Below, one piece after another: positions 16,567 through 24,999 of a stretch of 64,000 nt of DNA. The notes under the pieces were generated by a model. The model made no database searches. It had not been told where the DNA came from and saw nothing but the letters and a program-made list of their open reading frames with translations. A program made the position numbers and the translations under genes. The stretch covers positions 3,038,001-3,102,000 of the forward strand of contig NZ_CP028035.1 in assembly GCF_005491205.1 (NCBI RefSeq), read 5' to 3'. The DNA is from Nissabacter sp. SGAir0207 (GTDB lineage: Bacteria; Pseudomonadota; Gammaproteobacteria; Enterobacterales; Enterobacteriaceae). The number at the start of each line of letters is the position of its first letter. The stretch's first letter is position 1.

Positions 16567-18329
16567 CAGTAAAATTCCAGAATAGAAGGGGTCGCGCCGC
16601 CGTTCGCGGCGGTCAGCGGTTCGTTAAGCAGAGCGTGCATGATGGCCCACGCCACGTCAGCGTGACTGGCGTCCTCGCTGCGGCTGGCCTCGTAGGTGGA
16701 GCGGTTGCCGCTGGCGGTCATGGTTTTGCGGATCGCCATAAAAGACTGCGTGATGTCGGTGTGGCCGGCGTCATACTCCAGCCGCCCGCTGCTGATGGTG
16801 TCTTTGGCCTTCAGCACCATCGCGGTTTTGATTTCCGGGGTGTATTTGATTTCGCGGGCCGCCGGGAAAAACTGCCTCACCAACTGAAACACGCCTTGTC
16901 CGATGCCGGTGGCGTCCACGCCGATATACTCCACCGCGTATTTTTTGGTAAGGGCCTCAATGGATTTGGCCTGGGCGGCAAAGTCCATGCCGCGCCACTG
17001 GTGGCGCTCCAGCACCCGAAACTTACCGCCGGCAACCAGCGGCGGCGCAATCACCGCGCAGCCGGCGCTGTCGCCGGTGTGCGAGGGGTCATAACCAATC
17101 CATACTGGGCGATAGTCAAACGGGCGCAGCGCGTAGGGGTTGAAGTCCGTCCACTCTTCCAGGCTGTCAATCATGCAGCCTTGCAGTTCCTTGAACGGGA
17201 ATACACTCGCCTCATCATCGACAAACTCGCACATCAGCAGGTTCTGGTACTCCGCCGGGCTGTACTCCAGTGAGAGTTGATCCAGGTCAAACAGGTTGCA
17301 GCCGCCGGTCAGCGCATCCTCAACCGTGACAATCTGCCGCCACTGCCCATCCCCGCACAGCGCCCCCGTGGAGAGGTGGCTGTGGCTGAGATCCAGCTCA
17401 ATGCGATCCGACTTATTGCGCCGCCCCTTGTTAAACAGCTCGCCTGACCAGAACGGATAAGCGCTGTGCGACAGGCTCGACGGCGTAGAGAAGTAGGTGG
17501 AGCGCCACTTCTTGTGCAAGGACATCCCCGACGCTACTTTGCGCAGCTCCTGGAACTTGGGTATCCAGAAATATTCATCCAAGTACAGGTTGCCGGTGTA
17601 GCTCTGCGCGGTGCGCACGTTGGTGCCCAGGAATATCAGCCGTGCCCCGTTGGGGAGCACAATCGGATCGCCTTTCAGGTCAACATCCACCTGGCGCGCA
17701 AAGTCGATGATGTAGTTCTTGAAAACGTGCGCCTGCGCCTTGCTGGCCGAGAGGAAAATCTGGTTACGCCCGGTGGTCAGCGCATCAATCAGCGCCTCGC
17801 GGGCAAAGTAGAAGGTGGCCCCTATCTGGCGCGACTTGAGGATGTTGCGGATGCGGTGCGCCAGGCCGGCCTGGTGCCAGTTAAGCTGGTATTCAAAACA
17901 GTTGTCCATAAACAGTCGGGTCAGTTTATCGGTCTGCTCCTCACTAAAGACGTTTTTACTCGCCGGCTGGCGCTCGCCTTTGTTGCGGTTGCGCACGTTC
18001 GGATTGAGGTCAGCCTCATTGCCGGAGCTGCGATAACGTTCGACGCGGGCCAGACGCTCAATCTGGCGGCCCAGCGCGTCTATCTCCTTGTAATCACCAT
18101 TGCCTTTCACCTCTTTCATGATGAGTTGGATTAACCGCGCCTCCATGCTGGCCTCGACGCGGCTGATAGGTGCGATGTCCTCCCAGGCGTCGCGCAGCTT
18201 CCAGCTCTGCACGGTTGGCGTTTTGATACTGAGCGTCTCCGCTATCTGGCGCACAGAAAAGCCCTGCCAGTAAAGCAGGGCCGCCTGGCGGCGCGGATCG
18301 CTGATAAGGGTGTTAGGCGTCGTTGTCAT
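16566..18329 (-). CDS. P: Terminase large subunit, ATPase and endonuclease (P2 gpP family)
   Basis: The 587-residue protein packages phage DNA; P2 gpP has 590. An N-terminal HTH (ALLYWQGFSVRQIAETLSIKTPTVQSW) precedes the ATPase domain with a deviant Walker A SRQIGATFYFA, then a nuclease domain with IGYDPSHTGDSAGCAVI and GVDATGIGQGVF acidic motifs. The ATG at 18329 is chosen because the protein then starts MTTTPNTLI like its family; the frame stays open further upstream without homology. Confidence 0.95.
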   Translation of the reverse strand: MTTTPNTLISDPRRQAALLYWQGFSVRQIAETLSIKTPTVQSWKLRDAWEDIAPISRVEASMEARLIQLIMKEVKGNGDYKEIDALGRQIERLARVERYRSSGNEADLNPNVRNRNKGERQPASKNVFSEEQTDKLTRLFMDNCFEYQLNWHQAGLAHRIRNILKSRQIGATFYFAREALIDALTTGRNQIFLSASKAQAHVFKNYIIDFARQVDVDLKGDPIVLPNGARLIFLGTNVRTAQSYTGNLYLDEYFWIPKFQELRKVASGMSLHKKWRSTYFSTPSSLSHSAYPFWSGELFNKGRRNKSDRIELDLSHSHLSTGALCGDGQWRQIVTVEDALTGGCNLFDLDQLSLEYSPAEYQNLLMCEFVDDEASVFPFKELQGCMIDSLEEWTDFNPYALRPFDYRPVWIGYDPSHTGDSAGCAVIAPPLVAGGKFRVLERHQWRGMDFAAQAKSIEALTKKYAVEYIGVDATGIGQGVFQLVRQFFPAAREIKYTPEIKTAMVLKAKDTISSGRLEYDAGHTDITQSFMAIRKTMTASGNRSTYEASRSEDASHADVAWAIMHALLNEPLTAANGGATPSILEFY

Positions 18330-18373
18330 GACCGCAAGGCTACCGGGGCAACTTCCCCCGCGCTCGCTATGCC

Positions 18374-18393
18374 TGTTGTGTGACAAAACAACA
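18374..18393. promoter_or_regulatory. Divergent late-promoter Ogr box between P and O
   Basis: TGTTGTGTGACAAAACAACA is an inverted repeat TGTTGT-N8-ACAACA of the kind bound by Ogr/delta activators upstream of P2 late promoters. It serves leftward P-Q and rightward O-N-M-L. The same motif recurs before V and FI. Confidence 0.75.
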
Positions 18394-18475
18394 AGATGGC
18401 TTTCGTTGAGAGGGCGGGCAAAGACAGGGACACTGCCCCTGAACTGATGACCCCTGACTAACCGGAGCCTGATTG

Positions 18476-19321
18476 ATGGCAACAAAAGCAAAGCGTTTTC
18501 GCATCGGCGTAGAAGGTGCCACCACTGACGGCCGCATGATTTCCCGTGAGTGGCTGGTACAGATGGCCGCCCAGTATGACCCGGCCGTGTACGGCGCACG
18601 CATCAACATGGAGCACGTCAAAGGCTATACGCCTGACAGTCCGTTCCGCCGCTATGGTGACGTGACCGCACTCGCCGCCGAAGAGATTAATGACGGCGCG
18701 CTGGCCGGGAAAATGGCGCTGTATGCCGACATCAACCCGACCTCGGAGCTGGTTGCGCTGACGCAGGCCCGCCAGAAGATTTACACCTCAATGGAAGTAA
18801 ACCCGGAGTTTGCCGACACCGGCAAAGCCTATTTAGTGGGCCTGGCCGTGACCGACGACCCGGCGAGCCTCGGCACGGAAATGCTGAGCTTCAGCGCCCG
18901 CGCCCAGCTCAATCCGCTAGCCGCCCGCAAACAGGACGCCGCCAACCTGTTTACTGCTGCCGAGGAAACCCTGATTGAATTCGAGCAGGTCGCCGATCCT
19001 GCGCCCTCGCTGCTGGAGCGAGTCACCGCCTTGTTTGCCGCCAAAAAGAAAACCGATGCCGAGCGCTTCAAGGATGTGAACGCGGCTGTAACCGTCGTGG
19101 CCGAGCAGGTACAGCAAAGTGCAGACGAGGCCGCGCAGCAATTTACCGTGCTTGAAACCGCGCTGACCAGCCGACTGGAGGCCCTGGAGCAGCAGAGCAC
19201 TGAAGACCGCACCGCCGTGCAGGCGCTCACTGAGCAACTGGCCCAGGCAGACGGCAGTTTTTCCCGTCGCCCCCGCGCCAGCGGCGCAGACGTCCACGCC
19301 GGCCTACGAACCGATTGCTGA
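18476..19321 (+). CDS. O: Capsid scaffolding protein and prohead protease (P2 gpO family)
   Basis: gpO scaffolds the P2 procapsid and cleaves itself and the capsid protein. The 281-residue protein has D18 (TTDGR), H47 (NMEHVKG) and S105 (YTSMEVNP) in the positions of the P2 catalytic triad, followed by a helical scaffold region and the conserved end RRPRASG...TDC. P2 gpO has 284 residues. The ATG at 18476 follows an in-frame TTG; ATG is preferred. Confidence 0.94.
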   Translation: MATKAKRFRIGVEGATTDGRMISREWLVQMAAQYDPAVYGARINMEHVKGYTPDSPFRRYGDVTALAAEEINDGALAGKMALYADINPTSELVALTQARQKIYTSMEVNPEFADTGKAYLVGLAVTDDPASLGTEMLSFSARAQLNPLAARKQDAANLFTAAEETLIEFEQVADPAPSLLERVTALFAAKKKTDAERFKDVNAAVTVVAEQVQQSADEAAQQFTVLETALTSRLEALEQQSTEDRTAVQALTEQLAQADGSFSRRPRASGADVHAGLRTDC

Positions 19322-19354
19322 TAGACCTCAACCTAATAACGAACAGGAACGCCC

Positions 19355-20449
19355 ATGCGCCCCACTACTCGCTTTAAATTTAACGCCTTTATGTCCCGTC
19401 TGGCCGAGCTGAACGGCGTCGACACCGGCGACATGAACAAGAAATTCACCGTGGAACCCTCGGTGACGCAAACCCTGATGAACCGCGTGCAAGAGTCCTC
19501 TGAGTTTCTGACGCGCATCAATATCGTGCCGGTCGCGGATATGAAAGGGGAAAAAATCGGCGTCGGCGTATCTGGCTCAATTGCCAGCACCACAGACACC
19601 GCCGGCGGCGATGAGCGTGAAACCGCTGGCTTTGCCGCCCTAGACGCGGAAGGGTATGAGTGTGTGCAGGTGAACTACGATTTTCACATTCGCTATAACA
19701 CCCTCGACCTGTGGGCGCGCTATGAGGATTTCCAGGCCCGCCTACGTGACGCGATCATCAAACGCCAGTCCCTCGACCGCATTATGGTGGGCTTTAACGG
19801 CACCTCCCGCGCCAAGACCTCCAACCGTGCGCAGAACCCGCTGCTGCAAGATGTGGCCGTAGGCTGGCTGCAAAAGTACCGCAACCACGCGCCGAAACGG
19901 GTGATGAACAAAGTCATGGCCGAAGATGGCACCACCGTCGCCTCGGAAAAAGTTCGCATCGGTCAAGGGGGTGATTACGCCAACCTCGACGCACTAGTGA
20001 TGGATGCAACCAACACCCTGATTGAGCCGTGGTATCAGGAAGACCCGGAGCTGGTTGTGATTTGTGGCCGCCAATTGCTGGCTGATAAGTATTTCCCGCT
20101 GGTTAACCAGACGCAGGCCAACACCGAAACCCTGGCCGCTGACCTGATTGTGAGCCAGATGCGGATCGGCAACCTGCCGGCGGTGCGCGTGCCGTACTTC
20201 CCGGCCAATGCCCTGATGGTGACCCGCCTCGATAACCTGTCTATTTACTGGCAGGAAGGCACCCACCGCCGGCTGTTGGATGAGGTGGCAAAGCGCGACC
20301 GCATCGAAAATTACGAGTCCATTAACGAGGATTACGTGATTGAAGACTATGCCGCCGGCTGCCTGGTTGAAAATATCGTGATCCTTCCTCCGCCAAAAGA
20401 GTCAGAGGTGAAAACCACGGCCAGCACATCAGACGCCACGGGAGCATAA
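19355..20449 (+). CDS. N: Major capsid protein (P2 gpN family)
   Basis: The 364-residue protein forms the T=7 shell after removal of the first ~30 residues by gpO. Family features are MRPTTRFKFNAFMSRLAELNGV, FNGTSRAKTSNRAQNPLLQDV and the C-terminal ESINEDYVIEDYAAGCLVEN. P2 gpN has 357 residues; the extra residues are a Thr/Ser-rich tail. Confidence 0.96.
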   Translation: MRPTTRFKFNAFMSRLAELNGVDTGDMNKKFTVEPSVTQTLMNRVQESSEFLTRINIVPVADMKGEKIGVGVSGSIASTTDTAGGDERETAGFAALDAEGYECVQVNYDFHIRYNTLDLWARYEDFQARLRDAIIKRQSLDRIMVGFNGTSRAKTSNRAQNPLLQDVAVGWLQKYRNHAPKRVMNKVMAEDGTTVASEKVRIGQGGDYANLDALVMDATNTLIEPWYQEDPELVVICGRQLLADKYFPLVNQTQANTETLAADLIVSQMRIGNLPAVRVPYFPANALMVTRLDNLSIYWQEGTHRRLLDEVAKRDRIENYESINEDYVIEDYAAGCLVENIVILPPPKESEVKTTASTSDATGA

Positions 20450-20452
20450 GGC

Positions 20453-21121
20453 ATGTTAAGCCCGGCCCAACGTCACCTGATGCGCCAGCAGGCCATTGAC
20501 GCCGCCCAGCAGCGGGATAACCCGCTGCGCCATGCCAACGGTTACGAGCTGATGCTGATGCGCCTGAATGAGGACAAGCGCCGCCTAAAAAAACTGCACT
20601 CGGTTGAGCGCAAGGCGGCCCTCAAGCGCGAACTGCTGCCCGAATACGGGCCGTGGGTGGCCGGCGTCCTGAGTGAAGGGCGCGGCGCACAAGATGCTGT
20701 GTTAATGACCGTTATGATTTGGCGGCTCGACACCGGGGACATTCCCGGCGCGCTGGACATCGCCCGCTATGCCCTGCATTACGGCCTGGTGCCGCCGGAC
20801 ACCTACCGGCGCAACAGCACGGCCTACCTGCTGGCCGAGGAGGTGGCCGACGCCGCGACCCGCGCCCGGACGTTGGCGCAGCCGGTTGATATTGACCCGC
20901 TGCTGGCAACCCTGGCGCTGACCGAGGGCGAAGATATGCCGGATGTGGTGCGCGCCAAGCTGCACAAAATCATTGGCTATGTGCTGCGCGACACGGACAG
21001 GGCCACGGAGGCCATGCAACACCTCACCCGCGCCTTGCAGCTTGATGATCGCTGCGGCGTGAAAAAAGACATAGAGCGACTGGCGACCGTGCTGAAAAAG
21101 CAGGCGCTCGCCCGCCGCTAA
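20453..21121 (+). CDS. M: Terminase small subunit (P2 gpM family)
   Basis: gpM recognises cos and guides cleavage with gpP. The 222-residue protein starts MLSPAQRHLMRQQAI, typical of the family, and has a conserved central block (YGPWVAGVLSEGRGAQDAVLMTVMIWRLDTGDIPGALDIARYA is the familiar region). It begins four bases after the capsid gene. Slightly shorter than P2 gpM (247). Confidence 0.93.
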   Translation: MLSPAQRHLMRQQAIDAAQQRDNPLRHANGYELMLMRLNEDKRRLKKLHSVERKAALKRELLPEYGPWVAGVLSEGRGAQDAVLMTVMIWRLDTGDIPGALDIARYALHYGLVPPDTYRRNSTAYLLAEEVADAATRARTLAQPVDIDPLLATLALTEGEDMPDVVRAKLHKIIGYVLRDTDRATEAMQHLTRALQLDDRCGVKKDIERLATVLKKQALARR

Positions 21122-21210
21122 CGAACGCGCCCCGCGCCGGGCGGCAGAGCAGCCAGTGCCAGCGGTATCTGCGCGGCTCTCCACCGCCCACCCTTTTAAG
21201 AAGGCCCTAT

Positions 21211-21675
21211 ATGAGCATTGTGATCCCCGCCCCGCGACCGGCAGACACTGCCGAGCCGCCGATTGCCAATACCTTTTTTTGGCCGGATGTCGACGTGCAG
21301 CGCCTGCGGGAAACGCTGCGCTATGAAGGCACCGTGACTGCGCAGCGCCTGCGGCTTGCCATTAAAACGGCGATGTCCGAGGTCAACGCCGAGCTGCATG
21401 ACTACCGCGCCGCGCAGATGGCGACCGGTTTCGCCACCCTGGCCGCCGTGCCGGCGGAGACGTTCGACGGCGAGAGCGAAAAGCTCGGCCACTACTTTGC
21501 CGCCGTCAGCGCCCTGACCGCCGCGACCATCGTCGAACGTTACCGGGGCTATGACGCCAGCGGGGCCAAAAAAGCCGCCGATGTGGAGGCGGCCGCCGAT
21601 GAGTACTGGCGGGATGCGCGCTTTAGCATCAGCAAGCTGGCCGGCCAGCGGGCGTGCATCATCGGGCTGCTGTGA
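21211..21675 (+). CDS. L: Head completion/stabilisation protein (P2 gpL family)
   Basis: gpL completes the filled head before tail joining. The 154-residue protein contains FFWPDVDVQRLRETLRYEGTVT and a conserved C terminus SISKLAGQRACIIGLL. Its TGA overlaps the ATG of gene X (ATGA). An 89-base gap to M holds no gene. Confidence 0.92.
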   Translation: MSIVIPAPRPADTAEPPIANTFFWPDVDVQRLRETLRYEGTVTAQRLRLAIKTAMSEVNAELHDYRAAQMATGFATLAAVPAETFDGESEKLGHYFAAVSALTAATIVERYRGYDASGAKKAADVEAAADEYWRDARFSISKLAGQRACIIGLL

Positions 21676-21878
21676 TGAAGGTGTATGCCCAACAGGGCGA
21701 AACCGTAGACGAGATTTGTTATCGCCACTACGGGCGCACGCAGCAGGTGCTTGAACAGGTGTATGCCGCCAATCCGGGGCTGGCAAGCCAGGGGGCAATT
21801 TTGCCGCACGGCTACCCGGTTGCGCTGCCCACGCTGGCCTCGGCGGGCACCAAAGAAACCCTTAACCTGTGGGACTGA
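21675..21878 (+). CDS. X: Tail protein X (LysM-like)
   Basis: The 67-residue protein MKVYAQQGETVDEICYRHYGRT...VYAANPGLA is a typical P2 gpX, a small LysM-like protein essential for tails. It is coupled to L by a four-base overlap. Confidence 0.93.
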   Translation: MKVYAQQGETVDEICYRHYGRTQQVLEQVYAANPGLASQGAILPHGYPVALPTLASAGTKETLNLWD

Positions 21879-21880
21879 GA

Positions 21881-22105
21881 ATGGATAAACACAGCTCGCT
21901 AATCAGCTACCTGGTGGGCATCGTCATGATGTGGTTTAGCCGGCATACCCTCCAGGACATCGCCTTTATGGTGGGGGCGGCGGTGGCCGTGGCGACGCTT
22001 TTTATTAACATCGCCACCTTTTTTGTGAACTGGCACTACCGCCGCAAAACCTACGAGCTGCACCGCCAGGCGGCGGAGGGGGTGACCAGTGGGCCAGACA
22101 GGTAA
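21881..22105 (+). CDS. Y: Phage holin (gene Y position, HP1-type)
   Basis: The 74-residue protein has two hydrophobic segments, about residues 9-22 and 27-50, and a short basic tail (NWHYRRKTYELHRQ), typical of class II holins in this slot. It times release or activation of the endolysin by permeabilising the inner membrane. Sequence is closer to HP1-like holins than to P2 gpY. Its 3' end overlaps the lysozyme gene by 17 bases. Confidence 0.85.
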   Translation: MDKHSSLISYLVGIVMMWFSRHTLQDIAFMVGAAVAVATLFINIATFFVNWHYRRKTYELHRQAAEGVTSGPDR

Positions 22106-22598
22106 ACGTTGCGCCGTGGCCGCCGTGCTGGCGCTGGCCGCGCTGCTGCCCCAGGCGCCTCTGCTGAAAACCTCTGACACCGGACTGGCGCTGATTGCCG
22201 ATCTGGAGGGGTGCCGCACCTCGCCCTATCAGTGCAGTGCCGGCGTCTGGACAAACGGCATCGGCCACACGGCGGGCGTGACCCCGCACAGCCACCTTAC
22301 CGAGCGGCAGGCCGCCGTTAACCTGGTGGAGGATGTGAGGCGCGTAGAGCGTGGCATTGATGCCTGTATGCCGGTTGCCATGCCCCTGCCGGTCTATGAC
22401 GCCGTGGTATCCTTTGCCTTTAACGTGGGCGTGCACGCCGCCTGTACCTCCACCCTGGCCGGCTTTATCCGACAACAGCAGTGGCGGCCCGCCTGCGGCC
22501 AGTTAGCGCGATGGGTGTATGTGCGCGGCAAGCGCAATCAGGGGCTGGTCAACCGACGCGCCCGCGAGACGGCGTATTGCCTGACGGGGGCCGCATGA
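22089..22598 (+). CDS. K: Endolysin, GH24 lysozyme with SAR-type N terminus
   Basis: The 169-residue enzyme cuts the glycan strands of peptidoglycan. The catalytic triad appears as E40-8aa-C49-5aa-T55 (DLEGCRTSPYQCSAGVWTNGIGHT), the E-D/C-T pattern where Cys replaces the Asp of T4 lysozyme. Residues ~8-26, rich in Ala and Leu, look like a signal-arrest-release anchor, so export by Sec and activation on membrane depolarisation are likely. The GTG at 22089 inside the holin end is the probable start. P2 gpK is unrelated by mechanism of export. Confidence 0.88.
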   Translation: MGQTGKRCAVAAVLALAALLPQAPLLKTSDTGLALIADLEGCRTSPYQCSAGVWTNGIGHTAGVTPHSHLTERQAAVNLVEDVRRVERGIDACMPVAMPLPVYDAVVSFAFNVGVHAACTSTLAGFIRQQQWRPACGQLARWVYVRGKRNQGLVNRRARETAYCLTGAA

Positions 22599-23011
22599 TG
22601 CGCGTGCTTGCCGTCCTGCTGGCCCTGGCCGTGGCCGGGCTGGCTTATACCCTTCAGCACGCCAGCGGCCTGCGCCACGACCTGACCCAAGCGCAGGGCA
22701 TCATCGGCACGCTGTCCGCCGGCCTTGAAAGCCGGGATAAGGCGATTGCCCGCCTTCAGGATGAGGCCCGCACGCTGGCCGACCAGGAGCAGGCGCTGCG
22801 CCAGGCGCAAAGCCAGGCCGGTGCGCTGGCCCTGCAACGCGAATTACAGATACAGAGAGAACATGATGCCGATGAGAGCCTGCGCGCCTGGTCTGCTGCT
22901 GCTTTGCCTGATGCTGCTAAGCGGCTGCACCAACGCCCCGCCTTCAGCAACGCCCGCGATTATCTGGCTTGGCTGTCCACGCGTGACCAGTTGCCCGATC
23001 CCCGCCACTAG
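22595..23011 (+). CDS. lysB: Inner-membrane spanin subunit (LysB/Rz-like)
   Basis: The 138-residue protein has an N-terminal membrane anchor (MMRVLAVLLALAVAGLAYTL) and a long Gln/Arg/Glu-rich coiled coil reaching into the periplasm, the layout of i-spanins. The end RPAFSNARDYLAWLSTRDQLPDPRH is typical for P2 LysB. It overlaps the endolysin stop (ATGA) and contains the start of the partner gene in another frame. P2 lysA, which precedes lysB, is absent. Confidence 0.88.
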   Translation: MMRVLAVLLALAVAGLAYTLQHASGLRHDLTQAQGIIGTLSAGLESRDKAIARLQDEARTLADQEQALRQAQSQAGALALQRELQIQREHDADESLRAWSAAALPDAAKRLHQRPAFSNARDYLAWLSTRDQLPDPRH

Positions 23012-23183
23012 CCTGCACACCAACGCTGACCTGGCCGCCGACAATCGGCAGTTAGAAGCGGCCCTGGTGGCCTGCGGGCTGCAAGTTGAAACCATTAAAG
23101 CGTGCCAGGAGCGCCATGATAAAACCCACCCAACTGCGCGAGGCGCTGACGCGCAGCGTGCCGCTGCTGCAAAGCAGCCCTGA
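22863..23183 (+). CDS. lysC: Outer-membrane spanin lipoprotein (LysC/Rz1-like), embedded
   Basis: The reading frame begins inside lysB in the +1 frame. It encodes a lipoprotein signal ending LMLLSGC, then Pro-rich NAPPSATPA and a short periplasmic domain, as in o-spanins. Together with LysB it fuses the inner and outer membranes in the last step of lysis. The ATG at 22863 follows AGAGAGAA. At 106 residues it overlaps gene R by 68 bases. Confidence 0.85.
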   Translation: MMPMRACAPGLLLLCLMLLSGCTNAPPSATPAIIWLGCPRVTSCPIPATSLHTNADLAADNRQLEAALVACGLQVETIKACQERHDKTHPTARGADAQRAAAAKQP

Positions 23184-23532
23184 TTGTCTGCATATGTTTA
23201 TCGACCACGGGCGCATCGTCTCGACGCTGGCCGCCTCGCTGTCCTTTGAATATCAGTACCAGCTCAACCTGGTGATAACGGACTACGCCGGCGACATTGA
23301 CCTGATTGTGGTGCCCGTGCTGGCCTGGCTGCGAGAGCACCAGCCTGACATCATGGCAACCCAGGAACGGCGCAACACCGGCTTTACCTACAAGGCCGAT
23401 GTCATCAGCGATACGCTGTGCGACATCAGCATTGACCTGCAACTGACCGAGCGGGTATTGGTCAAGCAGGTAGAGGGCGCGCTACACGTTGACCATGTGC
23501 CGGAGCCGCCAATTCTGGCGGGGCAGGCATGA
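23116..23532 (+). CDS. R: Tail completion protein R (P2 gpR family)
   Basis: The 138-residue protein aligns closely with P2 gpR (LAASLSFEYQYQLNLVITDYAGDIDLIVVPVLAWLREHQPDIM). It is needed to finish the head-proximal tail end. AGGAGC before the ATG at 23116 decides the start. Confidence 0.94.
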   Translation: MIKPTQLREALTRSVPLLQSSPDCLHMFIDHGRIVSTLAASLSFEYQYQLNLVITDYAGDIDLIVVPVLAWLREHQPDIMATQERRNTGFTYKADVISDTLCDISIDLQLTERVLVKQVEGALHVDHVPEPPILAGQA

Positions 23533-23987
23533 GCGAGTTACGCCCCTTTGAGGCCCGTCTGGCCGCCCTGATCGCCAACCTCTCCCCGGAGGCGCGCAAG
23601 GAGTTGGCAAAGGGCATCGCCCGCCGGCTGCGTGCCGGCCAACAGCAGAATATCAAGCGTCAGCAGGCCCCCGATGGCACGCCCTTCGCGCCCCGCAAGC
23701 CCGCGCCGCCGTCACAGGCGCGCACGAAAAAAGGCCGGGTAAAGCGGGAGATGTTCGCCAAGCTGCGCACGGCGAAATACCTCAAGGCCAAAGCCAACGT
23801 AAATGAGGCCGTGGTGGAGTTTACCGGCAACGTGCAGCGCCTGGCGCGGGTGCATCACTATGGCCTACGTGACCGGCCCTCCCGGCATGGCGGGGCCGTG
23901 CGCTATGAGGCCCGCCCGCTGTTGGGGATAAACGAGGCAGAGCAGCTCCTGATAGAGCAGGAGGTGATTGCCCACCTGGCCGGCTAA
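23529..23987 (+). CDS. S: Tail completion/virion morphogenesis protein S (P2 gpS family)
   Basis: The 152-residue basic protein (EARKELAKGIARRLRAGQQQNIKRQQAPDGTPFAPRK; MFAKLRTAKYLKAKA) fits the P2 gpS family, which acts with gpR in tail completion. Its ATG overlaps the R stop by four bases. It is the last gene of the O-S late operon. Confidence 0.93.
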   Translation: MSELRPFEARLAALIANLSPEARKELAKGIARRLRAGQQQNIKRQQAPDGTPFAPRKPAPPSQARTKKGRVKREMFAKLRTAKYLKAKANVNEAVVEFTGNVQRLARVHHYGLRDRPSRHGGAVRYEARPLLGINEAEQLLIEQEVIAHLAG

Positions 23988-23990
23988 TGT

Positions 23991-24010
23991 TGTTGTGCCT
24001 TTCTTCAACG
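23991..24010 (+). promoter_or_regulatory. Ogr box of the V late promoter
   Basis: TGTTGTGCCTTTCTTCAACG repeats the TGTTGT-N8-nCAACn arrangement of the P/O site, 46 bases before gene V. The 69-base S-V gap also has an AGCCGCAA/TTGCGGCT hairpin at about 24011-24030 without a T run. Confidence 0.65.
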
Positions 24011-24056
24011 AGCCGCAACACATTGCGGCTATTCCCCCCGACGTAACATTACCCCC

Positions 24057-24647
24057 ATGAATGAAAAACTCTCTGACACCCAGCGCCTGCTGCGCAACCT
24101 GATCCGTATTGGCACCGTGGCCGCCGTCGATGTTAAGGCCGGGCTATGCCGTGTTGAAACCGGCGGCAACCTCACCACCTGGCTGCACTGGCTGACCAGC
24201 CGCGCCGGGCAGGTGCGTACCTGGCACGCGCCAAGCGTGGGAGAGCAAGTGCTGGTACTGGCCCTGGGCGGCGAGCTGGATACGGCCTTTGTGCTGCCGG
24301 GCATTTTCTCTGACCAGTTCCCGGCCCCGTCCGCCTCGGCGGACGCGGTTCACCTGTCGTTCCCGGATGGTGCGGTGATTGAATATGAGCCGGAAACCGG
24401 CGCACTGCGGGCCGAGGGCATTCAGTCCGGGCTAATCAAGGCGGCCACGAAAATCACCCTCGACACGCCGGAAGTGGAGTGCACGCAGCACCTGAAAGCG
24501 GCCTCGTTGGAAGTCACCCAGGGCGGCACTCTGACGGGGAGCATCACGCATCGCGGCGGCACCTTCAGCTCAAACGGCATCGTGCTTGATACCCACACCC
24601 ACGGCGGCGTAGAGCGCGGTGGCAATCAGACGGATAAACCGCAATGA
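24057..24647 (+). CDS. V: Baseplate spike protein (P2 gpV family)
   Basis: gpV forms the trimeric membrane-piercing spike under the baseplate. The 196-residue protein has an N-terminal OB-like domain (about 15-95), a beta-helical stalk of short repeats (about 115-170) and the C-terminal iron-binding motif HTH in DTHTHGGV. First gene of the V-W-J-I-H-G operon. Confidence 0.94.
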   Translation: MNEKLSDTQRLLRNLIRIGTVAAVDVKAGLCRVETGGNLTTWLHWLTSRAGQVRTWHAPSVGEQVLVLALGGELDTAFVLPGIFSDQFPAPSASADAVHLSFPDGAVIEYEPETGALRAEGIQSGLIKAATKITLDTPEVECTQHLKAASLEVTQGGTLTGSITHRGGTFSSNGIVLDTHTHGGVERGGNQTDKPQ

Positions 24648-24997
24648 GCACAGAGAACTACCTGGGCATGAGCCGGGAGAACGGCGCAGCCGTAGCGGGC
24701 CTTGCCCATATTCAGCAGTCGATACGCGACATCCTGCTGACGCCGCTGGGCACCCGCGTGATGCGCCGCACCTATGGCTCGCTGCTGTCTGCCCTGATAG
24801 GGCAACCGCAAAACGCCGCGCTGCGCCTGCAAATCATGTCCGCCTGCTACCTGGCAATACTGCAATGGGAGCCACGTATTACGCTCACTGACATCAGTTT
24901 CGATGCATCCACCTTTGACGGCGGCATGGTGATCACCCTCACGGGAAGCCGTACCGACACCGCGCAAGGATTTTCTCTTACCGTACCTGTGAGCTGA
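24644..24997 (+). CDS. W: Baseplate wedge protein (P2 gpW, gp25-like)
   Basis: The 117-residue protein has the gp25 lysozyme-like baseplate fold signature IQQSIRDILLTPLGTRVMRRTYGS. It forms part of the wedge that triggers sheath polymerisation. It overlaps V by four bases. Confidence 0.95.
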   Translation: MSTENYLGMSRENGAAVAGLAHIQQSIRDILLTPLGTRVMRRTYGSLLSALIGQPQNAALRLQIMSACYLAILQWEPRITLTDISFDASTFDGGMVITLTGSRTDTAQGFSLTVPVS

Positions 24998-24999
24998 CT

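Noticed and set aside
19240..19360. Possible frameshift at the end of gene O, where another frame reads a Pro/Ala-rich tail
   Set aside because: The annotated frame ends RRPRASG...TDC, matching the conserved C terminus of gpO, and keeps the family length.
24011..24030. AGCCGCAA/TTGCGGCT hairpin between S and V as a terminator
   Set aside because: No T run follows on either strand; it is more likely part of the promoter region or incidental.
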